From NCBI GenBank assembly GCA_949283125.1, contig CASDRK010000018.1:62001-126000 (forward strand): 64,000 nt of DNA. The letters are read 5' to 3'. The translations under genes were made by a program, and so were the position numbers. This DNA is from an uncultured Clostridia bacterium (GTDB lineage: Bacteria; Bacillota; Clostridia; Christensenellales; Borkfalkiaceae). Below the pieces are notes generated by a model. That model had not been told where the DNA came from. It saw only the letters and a list, made by a program, of their open reading frames with translations, and did not search any database. Below, in pieces: positions 10,101 through 17,187 of the stretch; position 1 is the stretch's first letter, and every line of letters starts with the position of its first letter.

Positions 10101-12682
10101 GCGGCACGCCCGTCGAACTGAAATTGAACAACCTCGCTTCCGAAGCAGGCAAGTTTTCCTTCACCTGTGACATAAGCGAGCTTGAAAGCGGCGCGCCCTA
10201 CTTCCTGCGCCTGTACAACGGCGAAGAAAAGATAGACGACATCAACTCCAGATGGGCGGCCGATATCCTCTTTGAAGAAGTGGAGATAGGCGAGGACGTC
10301 GTATATTACTTCTACCGCAATTCCCTCACCGATTACTATACGCTCGGCGTGGTGCGCGAGGACAGGAGCCTTCCCGCTCCCGCAGTGCCCGTGGTGGCGG
10401 TCTCCTCCGTTAAGTTCGAGGAGGGCAACCTTATTGTGACCGGCACGATGGAAAACGTTGAAAAACTGTACGTTTACCTCATCAACACCAACGTTGACGG
10501 CACCGAGGATAACTATGTCGAAGCCGTTCCCGGCGAAGACGGCGCGTTCACGGCAACGCTCTCTCTCGACGCTCTTCTGGCCTTCGACGTTGCAAACAAC
10601 ATTCCCTTCAATTTAAGGTATAAGGTGGACGACCTGTCCGCATCTACAGTAAACGTGGAGCAGGGCTCGCTCGATATAGCCGTCACCCATCAGTATAACG
10701 GCTACGAATTCAGCCTTGGCATAAACAACAAGTGCGTTGCCGTATATTACGACAAGCTCCCCGATCCCGCCGACCCTTCCGTCAAGGTCTCCTCCGTTGA
10801 GTTCGAGGATGGCAACCTCGTCGTGACCGGCACGGTCGCAAATATCCGGACGCTCGAAATCTACCTCAACAACACCTATGTCGCGGGCAGCGAAAGCAAC
10901 TTCGTCTCCGCGCAGATATCCGAAGGCGCGTTCACCGCAACTCTGTCGCTGGATACGCTCATCGGCTACAACAAGGTAAACACTCCCTTCAATTTAAGGT
11001 ATAAGGCCGACGGCGCAACCGGCACTTCCAACATCGGTCAGGGCTCGCTCGATCTCTCCTCCACCTGCAGCTACAACGGCTACAACTTCCGTCTTGCCGT
11101 CAACAGCGGCAGCGGCTGCGTGGCGGTATATTACGAAGCCGCGCCCGTCGTCTCCGATCCCTCCGTCGCAGTCACCGGCGTTGAGTTCGAGGAGGGCAAC
11201 CTCGTCGTGAGCGGCACGGTCGAAAACGTGCAAAAGCTCTCCGTCGCCCTCATCGACAACGACAACGTGGTCTCCGTTGACGCGGTCATAGACGGCGGCG
11301 CGTTCACCGCCGAGATAGCTCTCGACTCTCTCACTTCCGCCAACGGCAACTGGTACTTCCTGAACATCGCCGCAGACGACGGCGAGTGGGAAAAGGTTGG
11401 CTGGTACGAAGGCTTCGACAAGTCCGCCGATCACAACTGGGGCGCCCGCCGCTACTACTATGCGGGCAGCTCCGACACGGTGGCCCTCGTCTACGAAAAG
11501 TACTATCTCACCCTCACCTCGGCGACCATAGCGGAGGAGGAAGGTAAGGTAAACCTTACTTTAAAGGGAGCCACCACCAACGAACAGCTCATCGTCAGCT
11601 TTGAAGGCAACGACGGCTATGCTTTGAAGCAGAACGTAGTCGTCTCCGGCGGACAATTCACGTTCGTTTACGACCTTGCGCAGCTTCCTTCCGACAAGGG
11701 CTGGATCAACGTCAGGATATACATTGCCGAAGGCGACACCGATTACTATTCACTCAAAATTCCCGAAGTGACCAAGGCCGACGGCACTCCCGTCGCCGAG
11801 GAGATGGTCTTCACCGGCACGGATAAGCAGATAACCGTAAAATCCTGGGCCGACTGGAAGCCCTTCAGCATGGCAGTGAGCGACTATGTCGCGCCCGCTC
11901 CCGAAGAACCCGTGATCAATGCGACTTATGCCGGTTTTGAGGGCGGATGCTTCGTATTCAGCGGCACGGCGGAAAATATCGAAACTCTCACGGTCTATCT
12001 GTACAACAATACCGAAAAGGTCGAAACGTACAGCGCGGTTGCCGATATAGCCGAAGACGGCGCCTTCACCGTCCGCATAGGCCTTGCGCAGCTCGCTCTT
12101 CCCGCGGGCAACTGGTACCGCGTGCGCGTATCCGTCGACGGCGGCGAAATAACCCAGCTCACCGACAGCGACTTTGCAAAGTCCTCGCAGCAGTACAGCT
12201 ATGGCGACCGCACATATAAGTTCGAGGAGAACCTCGCCATATCCTATAAGGCGCACGGCTACGCATACACGGTGGATGTGCTTGAAATAAAGGACGTGGA
12301 AGGCGTTGCCACGCTCGTGATTGAAGGCACCTACTCGGCCGACGTTGAAGCTTCCTCCATACGCCTTCTGCTCGACAAGACGAGCGCGACCAAGGAACAG
12401 AAGTTTGTTGAAAACTCCTCTTCGGAAAAGGGCAAATTCAGCTTCAGCGCAGATATCTCCGCGCTTATAGCGTCGGGCGTAGATACGCAGTACAAGGAGG
12501 AGGGCTACTTCATTCGCCTGTACAACGGCGAGACCAAGCTTGCCGACATCAACTCTGCGTGGATGTCCGATCTGCAGTTTGAAGAAGTTACCATAGGCAA
12601 TTCAACCTATTACTTCTACCGCAATAACGCAACCAACTATTACACCATCGGCATAGTCCGCTTTGAAAATCAGGCGGCATGA
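7139..12682 (+). CDS. Giant SGNH-hydrolase lipoprotein with repeated beta domains
   Basis: A 1847-residue exported lipoprotein (lipobox LAAC, Cys25). In order: an InlB-type repeat (about 38-105, ending FTANWEKD), an acidic Pro/Gly/Glu linker, a laminin-G/concanavalin-like domain (about 130-325), then an SGNH/GDSL hydrolase (about 340-545). The hydrolase shows nucleophile Ser347 in GASITEG, the block II Gly in NFGKSGRT, Asn425 in GTNDS, and Asp523/His526 in DGVHP. The remaining ~1300 residues are repeated beta-sandwich-like modules with recurring phrases such as EGNLVVSGTVENV, GAFTATLSLD and NWYFLNI. SGNH enzymes with such domains usually deacylate polysaccharides. Monocistronic, under the tandem operators. 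Substrate unknown; the hydrolase call is firm. Confidence 0.85.
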   Translation: MKRKIKLIFLVLCSVVCAALGLAACAGGDKPDDGTTYKVTYSRGADDATGDIPAEQSYEEGEKITLLPADTFAREGYKFVCWNDGTKNYNAGATYTMPAKDVIFTANWEKDSEEPDEPGGPDEPGDEEDVPVLSELDSKFYTASNWEYMTNNDGAEQDGGDIVYSLADGSVKFHRANQAINYGDLTNATVSFMLKGTNDWSIWFNSSSPDNNNNSSYRLAYAYSGLRIALSSAPEQAAANIVDTSYAKGEWNRFDVVFSTTENADGQKVTAVKVYVNGERAALAAGDNTSPAINVEGNVLTHTQPAMFSTGTYIAVKVWEAENYVQIKPVAKAEEEDVPVIAAIGASITEGAGAGNFYTESYPAQLQNALGGSYNVVNFGKSGRTVRTDTGTDTDGTPVPWLQNRQWTGVQAIVPDIAIINMGTNDSKTTYNPAVDTEDGLKENKVKFAEAYNHLLDELLAVNPDMRIIICTVPYAYSGIYDINNDNIANIIAPVQREIAEERGMELVDLYEITQNKSLLFGDGVHPGTRGYAMFAEVLSKTVVEGVDALTPEFLADIDERYNDIEYEINDIAATIAEENGQILLKVSGNIVIEDKDNIRLVVETGKDGDDVGEVDVTLDTNGDFAVSLRIDNLNGTNWYNTHLYLNDDYYYLVMLDETDLTVGKSFTTETDKVTVQSWESGGEKVFSFKVEDYNGYKVTLSSSEIITSDGLKLKLSGTSNVEGVRLYVGVNPEGDKWREYTDITVGEDGAFTVEYDLAGIPVTGEWVNVRIYYPDNSYFVVPLAQTVSDGKPVSSGNVFYAASTQLAVVSWTDGGVGTLSFNVTAWDGSYSATVTEVRLENGKMLVSGTAAGTQTLKLALINNDEIYSVDVAVADGKFSAELDISLVTKQYEWYRLNISKDGDVWQRVPYYEGFDTDLQYMHGTRRYYFTTEYSNTDFALVFQGYKYGITNAEITETEGKATLIIEGVLADASVAAENIVLVLNKTSGTPVELKLNNLASEAGKFSFTCDISELESGAPYFLRLYNGEEKIDDINSRWAADILFEEVEIGEDVVYYFYRNSLTDYYTLGVVREDRSLPAPAVPVVAVSSVKFEEGNLIVTGTMENVEKLYVYLINTNVDGTEDNYVEAVPGEDGAFTATLSLDALLAFDVANNIPFNLRYKVDDLSASTVNVEQGSLDIAVTHQYNGYEFSLGINNKCVAVYYDKLPDPADPSVKVSSVEFEDGNLVVTGTVANIRTLEIYLNNTYVAGSESNFVSAQISEGAFTATLSLDTLIGYNKVNTPFNLRYKADGATGTSNIGQGSLDLSSTCSYNGYNFRLAVNSGSGCVAVYYEAAPVVSDPSVAVTGVEFEEGNLVVSGTVENVQKLSVALIDNDNVVSVDAVIDGGAFTAEIALDSLTSANGNWYFLNIAADDGEWEKVGWYEGFDKSADHNWGARRYYYAGSSDTVALVYEKYYLTLTSATIAEEEGKVNLTLKGATTNEQLIVSFEGNDGYALKQNVVVSGGQFTFVYDLAQLPSDKGWINVRIYIAEGDTDYYSLKIPEVTKADGTPVAEEMVFTGTDKQITVKSWADWKPFSMAVSDYVAPAPEEPVINATYAGFEGGCFVFSGTAENIETLTVYLYNNTEKVETYSAVADIAEDGAFTVRIGLAQLALPAGNWYRVRVSVDGGEITQLTDSDFAKSSQQYSYGDRTYKFEENLAISYKAHGYAYTVDVLEIKDVEGVATLVIEGTYSADVEASSIRLLLDKTSATKEQKFVENSSSEKGKFSFSADISALIASGVDTQYKEEGYFIRLYNGETKLADINSAWMSDLQFEEVTIGNSTYYFYRNNATNYYTIGIVRFENQAA

Positions 12683-12724
12683 TCGAAGCAGAGATATCCT
12701 GAATTTCTCCTTAAATATATTGCG

Positions 12725-12745
12725 GGGGCCCGGTTCTCGGGCCCC
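12725..12745 (+). terminator. Possible weak terminator after the esterase gene
   Basis: An 8-bp stem GGGGCCCG (12725-12732) and CGGGCCCC (12738-12745) with a 5-nt loop. Only TT follows, so termination may be weak or factor-assisted. Confidence 0.45.
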
Positions 12746-12760
12746 TTGCGCATTTCTGTA

Positions 12761-12776
12761 AATGTTAACGTTATAA
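12761..12776 (+). promoter_or_regulatory. Operator upstream of the LacI-family gene
   Basis: AATGTTAACGTTATAA; its reverse complement TTATAACGTTAACATT differs at one position from the operators at 7075 and 13922. It lies about 16 nt upstream of the -35 box at 12792, suggesting autoregulation or looping rather than simple promoter occlusion. Confidence 0.75.
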
Positions 12777-12791
12777 ATTGTTCGATTGACA

Positions 12792-12821
12792 TTGACAAAG
12801 CCTGTCGAAAGGTTGTATAAT
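12792..12821 (+). promoter_or_regulatory. Sigma-A promoter of the LacI-family regulator
   Basis: TTGACA at 12792-12797, an 18-nt spacer and consensus TATAAT at 12816-12821. A second TTGACA at 12786 is too far away (24 nt). Confidence 0.75.
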
Positions 12822-12859
12822 TATAGTAATTCATTCAGTCGGCGGGGGAATGTGGGAAT

Positions 12860-13810
12860 ATGGCAACAATAAAGGACATCGCAAAAATAACGGGCTGTTC
12901 GGTCATGACGGTCTCTCGCGCGCTCAACAATCCGGAGCTTGTAAAAAAGGAGACTCTGGACAGGATAATGGAGGCGGTGGAGTCCACCGGCTATGTGCAG
13001 AACCGCGTGGCGCGCTCGCTGATAAAGGGGTGCACCTACAACATATGCGTGTACATACCCGCCTCGCTCGACGCCACCGAATCCTTCGTCGCGCAGACCA
13101 TAAGCTCGATAGGCGAACGTCTGGGCGTGCTCGGCTACAGCCTCAGCCTGCGCCGCAAAATATCCATGGACGACAATTTCGACGGAATAATCGCCGCCGG
13201 CCTGAACATAGAGGACGAGGACGAGTTTGAAAAGATCTCCGCCAGCAAGCCCGCAGTGCTCTACGGCAACAGCGAACGCTTCAACAACTGGGTGGACGTA
13301 AACAACTACCGCGGCGTGTACAAAATGACGGAGTACATCATTTCCAAGGGCCATTCAAAAATAGCCTATATGGGCATGGATTTCCACGCCCACTACGTTG
13401 CGCAGCGCAAGCAGGGCTTTCTGGACGCGATGCGCGCCGCCGGGCTGGAAGTTCCGTTCGGATACGTCGTGTCTGCGGACAACTCCGAACAGGCCGGCTT
13501 CGACGCCTGCGTCCGCCTTCTGGCCGCGGCCGAGCCCACGGCCATAGTGTGCGCCACCGATCTCATCGCCGTCGGCTGCATACACGCCCTGCAGCGCAGG
13601 AACGTAAAAATACCCGCGCAGATAGCCGTGTCCGGCTTCGACGGATTCGGCATCGAAAACACCGTGTTTCCCAAGCTCACCACCGTGCGGCAGCCGCTGT
13701 ACGACGTGGGCATAAGGCTGGCGGACGCCGTCGTGGACAGCATAAACGGCAGGCCGCTCAAACACGGCATATACATCGAACCCGAAATAAAGGCGGGCGA
13801 GTCGGTCTGA
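12860..13810 (+). CDS. LacI/GalR-family transcriptional regulator
   Basis: A 316-residue protein with an N-terminal helix-turn-helix (ATIKDIAKITGCSVMTVSRAL, residues 2-22) and the hinge-helix region up to about 60, followed by a periplasmic-binding-protein-like effector domain (for example AIVCATDLIAVGC and AVSGFDGFGIE). It sits between the esterase gene and the sugar transporter operon, and all three promoters carry the same operator. It is therefore most likely the local repressor, released by a sugar taken up by the adjacent ABC system; the sugar is unknown. The start at 12860 places the HTH at residue 2; the SD is poor (GGGGGAA). The frame ends inside a terminator hairpin. Confidence 0.92.
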   Translation: MATIKDIAKITGCSVMTVSRALNNPELVKKETLDRIMEAVESTGYVQNRVARSLIKGCTYNICVYIPASLDATESFVAQTISSIGERLGVLGYSLSLRRKISMDDNFDGIIAAGLNIEDEDEFEKISASKPAVLYGNSERFNNWVDVNNYRGVYKMTEYIISKGHSKIAYMGMDFHAHYVAQRKQGFLDAMRAAGLEVPFGYVVSADNSEQAGFDACVRLLAAAEPTAIVCATDLIAVGCIHALQRRNVKIPAQIAVSGFDGFGIENTVFPKLTTVRQPLYDVGIRLADAVVDSINGRPLKHGIYIEPEIKAGESV

Positions 13811-13828
13811 CTCGCCCGCCTTTATTTT
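13785..13828 (+). terminator. Intrinsic terminator overlapping the regulator stop
   Basis: Left arm 13785-13803 (ending GGCGGGCGAGTC), loop GGTCT, right arm from 13809 (GACTCGCCCGCC) running into TTTATTTT. The TGA stop lies in the hairpin. It separates the regulator from the transporter operon. Confidence 0.88.
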
Positions 13829-13886
13829 CCGCGGCCGCCGCGTCTGTGAATATTTAAAAAATTTTGTTGCAATTTATAAAAAAGTA

Positions 13887-13915
13887 TTGACAGAACGATT
13901 TAGTAGTGTTATACT
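13887..13915 (+). promoter_or_regulatory. Sigma-A promoter of the sugar transporter operon
   Basis: TTGACA 13887-13892, a 17-nt spacer, TATACT 13910-13915. The expected start near 13922 falls on the first operator base. Confidence 0.85.
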
Positions 13916-13921
13916 GTTTAC

Positions 13922-13958
13922 TGATAACGTTAACATTCGCAAAATGAACGTTAACAAT
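13922..13958 (+). promoter_or_regulatory. Paired LacI-type operators of the transporter operon
   Basis: TGATAACGTTAACATT at 13922-13937 is identical to the site at 7075-7090. A second, weaker site (AATGAACGTTAACAAT, 13943-13958) shares the core AACGTTAACA and lies 21 bp away, two helical turns. Both are just downstream of the -10 box, fitting roadblock or occlusion repression. Confidence 0.8.
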
Positions 13959-13999
13959 AATCAAATTAAGCAAAATTTTTTAAATTTGGAGGAGGAGTT

Positions 14000-15358
14000 A
14001 TGAAGAGAAAGATCTTTAAGGCCGCAGTCGCTCTGGCGCTCGGCGGATGTGTGGCAACGTCGCTCGTTGCCTGCGGAGGCTCGGATACCGACGAAAACAC
14101 CGTCACGTTCTATCACTATGCCGTAACCAGCACGCTCAACGCCCAGCTCGAAGAAAAGCTGGCCGATTTCACCGAGCAGACCGGCATAAAAGTAAAGCAC
14201 ATAGGCGTATCCAAGGACCAGTACAACGGCACCATTTCCACAAGGTTCACCAGCACGCGCAACAACGATATGGACGTGCTCTACCTTGACCAGCCCCTGC
14301 TCGCGCAGTACGCAAGCTCCAATCTGCTCTACAACATCAACGATTACGTCGTGGAGGACGGGTCCGGCGAAGCTACAGTCGATGCCGACAATTCCGTCGG
14401 GTTTGCCTTCAACAAATCCGCCTTCAACGACGGCGCCTGGCAGACGGTAATTTATGAAAACAACGTCTACGGCGTGCCCCTCACCATAAACACTTCCGTT
14501 CTGTTCTACAACGTCGCAACGATAATGGAAGCGGGCGGCTATGCAACCGAAGAGGAGGCGGTCAGCGCCGTCAACGCCATCAAAACGTGGGACGACCTCA
14601 AGGAGTTCGCTTCCCGCATCACTGGCCTCGGCTCCACGTATGCGCTCTTCGGCGGCATGGGCAGCGGCGGCTACATGGGCTGGTACACCCAGTGCTTCGT
14701 CGGCGCGGCAGGCGGAAAGCTGTACGATGAATCTTCCAAAACCGTTCTTCCCGACGACGACGGCACCGTTACGTCCGCCTTCGAGATGATAAAATACATG
14801 TTCGACAACTCTCCCGAAACCGTCTATAACTCCAACACCGGTTTCAAGGGCACCACAAGCGAGCCCGCGGGCAAAGTGATATTCTCGCTTTCGCACAGCT
14901 CCGACATAAAGGATCTGGAGGTGGCTTACACCACGTTCGGCGCCATACCCTTCCCCGGCAAGACCGAGGCCATAGGCTCCGTCTCCAACATGGGCGGCGA
15001 AAATCTTGTCATACCCGCCCGCTCCGAAAAGAAGGAAGCTGCCTTAAAGCTCATCAAATACCTCGTCTCCGAGGATTGCATGTCCTTCTTCCAGCAGTGC
15101 ACAAACAACTTTGCCGCCGTCGACAAGTACGCCACGATAGATACGTTCACCACCGATGCGTCGTCGGCCACCTATCAGATGTACTCCGTGGTAAAGAACC
15201 AACTCGCCACCGCGCAGGTGCGCCCCGTCGTGTCCGGCTGGATGCAGGTCAACGACAACGGCATTCCCAACAATCTGCAAAAGTATATCGACGGCGAATG
15301 CTCCGTCTCCGAGGCGATAGACGCAGTCCGCGCGTATGCGGCCCAGTATCTCGACTGA
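14000..15358 (+). CDS. Sugar ABC transporter substrate-binding lipoprotein
   Basis: A 452-residue protein with lipobox LVAC (Cys25) and a cluster-1 extracellular solute-binding fold: an early beta strand (TVTFYHYAVTSTLNAQL), a central GGMGSGGYMGWYTQ segment and C-terminal VVSGWMQV and KYIDGECS motifs. A strong GGAGGAGGAG lies just before the ATG. It is the first gene of the transporter operon, followed after 16 nt by two MalF/MalG-type permeases, so it captures an oligosaccharide for import. The ligand is not readable from sequence; GH30 enzymes downstream suggest a beta-linked gluco- or xylo-oligosaccharide. Confidence 0.9.
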   Translation: MKRKIFKAAVALALGGCVATSLVACGGSDTDENTVTFYHYAVTSTLNAQLEEKLADFTEQTGIKVKHIGVSKDQYNGTISTRFTSTRNNDMDVLYLDQPLLAQYASSNLLYNINDYVVEDGSGEATVDADNSVGFAFNKSAFNDGAWQTVIYENNVYGVPLTINTSVLFYNVATIMEAGGYATEEEAVSAVNAIKTWDDLKEFASRITGLGSTYALFGGMGSGGYMGWYTQCFVGAAGGKLYDESSKTVLPDDDGTVTSAFEMIKYMFDNSPETVYNSNTGFKGTTSEPAGKVIFSLSHSSDIKDLEVAYTTFGAIPFPGKTEAIGSVSNMGGENLVIPARSEKKEAALKLIKYLVSEDCMSFFQQCTNNFAAVDKYATIDTFTTDASSATYQMYSVVKNQLATAQVRPVVSGWMQVNDNGIPNNLQKYIDGECSVSEAIDAVRAYAAQYLD

Positions 15359-15374
15359 CGAAGGCAGGCCTTAA

Positions 15375-16313
15375 ATGAAAGCGCAGACAGTACAAAAAAT
15401 AAAGAGGAACGCGGCGGGATACGCATTTATCCTGCCGCTCGTCCTGTACTTTCTGGTGTTTCAGCTCGCACCCATGCTGATAGCGCTCATAATCAGTTTT
15501 ACAAACTATTCGCTGCAGCATCTCACCGATTACACCTTCGTCGGGTTTGAAAACTATGTCGAGCTGTTCACCAATTCGGTAAAGTACCCCCGTTTCTGGT
15601 CGTCGCTCAAGACCACGTTTTTCTACATTCTTTTAACCGTACCGGCCAACATAGTGCTTTCGCTGGTCGTGTCCGCCCTGCTCAATTCCAAAATTAAGGG
15701 CGAAAAATTCTTCAAGACCGTCTTTTACATCCCGTCCGTCACCGTCGGCGTGGCCATAATGGTTATGTGGCAGCAGATGCTCGCCCCCGACGGGCTCATC
15801 AACCAGCTGTTCGGCACCGAGGTGGACTTCCTCAACGACGAAGCCACCGCGCTCGTAGTGTTTGCGTTCATGAGCATATGGGGCGGTCTGGGCTACAACG
15901 TGCTCATAATGCTCAGCGCCATGAAGAATATCGACCCTTCGCTGTACGAGGCGGCGGAAATCGACGGCGCCGGCGCCGTGCAGAAGTTTTTGTACATCAC
16001 AGTGCCCGGCGTCATGCCCACAGTGTTCTTCTTCCTCATAACCGGTCTCATCTCCGGTTTTCAGGTGGGCGAACAGATGCTCATCATCTACGGCGACACC
16101 ACCATGGTCAACAGCATATACACCTATGTGTACGGCATGTACTACGTGATGCGCCGCGAAAACAACTTTGCCGTAGCTTCGGCAATGTCGTACTTCCTGT
16201 TCATCATAATTCTTGTAATAACTTTGCTGCAGTTCGCCGTGCAGAACGGCAAACCCCGGTGGTTCAGCCGCCTGCAGGAAAAGAGGAGGGAAAGCCATGC
16301 AAAACAAGTCTGA
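15375..16313 (+). CDS. ABC sugar permease, MalF/UgpA type
   Basis: A 312-residue integral membrane protein with six predicted helices and the cytoplasmic EAA loop (EAAEIDGAGAVQKFLYIT, about residues 195-212) that docks the ATPase. It begins 16 nt after the binding-protein gene and overlaps the next permease by 17 bp, so the two are likely coupled and form a heterodimer. Family CUT1 importers handle oligosaccharides and polyols. Confidence 0.92.
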   Translation: MKAQTVQKIKRNAAGYAFILPLVLYFLVFQLAPMLIALIISFTNYSLQHLTDYTFVGFENYVELFTNSVKYPRFWSSLKTTFFYILLTVPANIVLSLVVSALLNSKIKGEKFFKTVFYIPSVTVGVAIMVMWQQMLAPDGLINQLFGTEVDFLNDEATALVVFAFMSIWGGLGYNVLIMLSAMKNIDPSLYEAAEIDGAGAVQKFLYITVPGVMPTVFFFLITGLISGFQVGEQMLIIYGDTTMVNSIYTYVYGMYYVMRRENNFAVASAMSYFLFIIILVITLLQFAVQNGKPRWFSRLQEKRRESHAKQV

Positions 16314-17184
16314 CGCGGCAAAGCTCCGCTTTCCCGCCCGCTGCGGCGCGGGCACGGTGGCCAAAAAGACGGCGGTCTACGCGGTGCTCGTGCTTTTGTG
16401 CCTTGCGTTCGTGGTTCCCTATCTGTGGATGATAGCCACTTCGCTCCGCACGGAAATGGCCTACAACAGCACGGGTTTCACCCTGCTGCCCGTCGATGAA
16501 AACGGCAACCTCGCCTTCCACTTTGAAAATTATTCGCAGGCCTTTTCGGCCCTCGACCTCGGCACGGTGTTCGCCAACACCATGATAGTGTGCGTCATAA
16601 ACACCGTGGCAAACCTGTTCCTCAATTCGCTTGCGGCCTACGCGTTTGCAAGGCTCAGATTTTTCGGCCGCAACGCCACGTTCAGGATATGCCTGTTTTC
16701 CATGATGGTGCCCGGCACGGTAATGCTCGTGCCCAACTACCTCATCTGTGATTTCCTCGGCATAACCGACAGCCTTTCCGCGCTCATCATGCCCTTCCTC
16801 ATGAGCATTTACAACATCTTCCTTCTGCGCCAGCAGTTTCTCGGCGTGGACAAGGAGATCGAGGAAGCGGCCAAAATAGAGGGCGCCGGCGTATTCCGCA
16901 TCTACTTCAGGATAGTTCTGCCGCTCGTAAAACCCATGCTCATAGTGCTGGGCATAACCACGTTCATGTGGAACTATTCAAACTACCTGTGGCCGTACAT
17001 CGTCAACACCGACCCCGCGCTCCGCACGCTGTCAACCTCGCTTGCAGAGCTCATGGGCGCAGACTACGATTTCACGGTCAAACTCGCGGGCGCGGTAATA
17101 GTTTCCGCCCCCATGATAATCATCTTCTTCGTATTGCAGAAGTTCATAATCGGCGGCACCATGGCGGGCGCCGTAAAGGGGTAA
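16297..17184 (+). CDS. ABC sugar permease, MalG/UgpE type
   Basis: A 295-residue permease partner with about six membrane helices, a periplasmic segment after helix 1 (about 50-85) and an EAA loop (EEAAKIEGAGVFRIYFRI). The start overlaps the end of the MalF-like gene by 17 bp. A long polar N-terminus (about 25 residues) precedes helix 1; a start at a later codon is possible but lacks a better ribosome site. The ATPase gene follows after 3 nt. Confidence 0.92.
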   Translation: MQNKSDAAKLRFPARCGAGTVAKKTAVYAVLVLLCLAFVVPYLWMIATSLRTEMAYNSTGFTLLPVDENGNLAFHFENYSQAFSALDLGTVFANTMIVCVINTVANLFLNSLAAYAFARLRFFGRNATFRICLFSMMVPGTVMLVPNYLICDFLGITDSLSALIMPFLMSIYNIFLLRQQFLGVDKEIEEAAKIEGAGVFRIYFRIVLPLVKPMLIVLGITTFMWNYSNYLWPYIVNTDPALRTLSTSLAELMGADYDFTVKLAGAVIVSAPMIIIFFVLQKFIIGGTMAGAVKG

Positions 17185-17187
17185 AAG

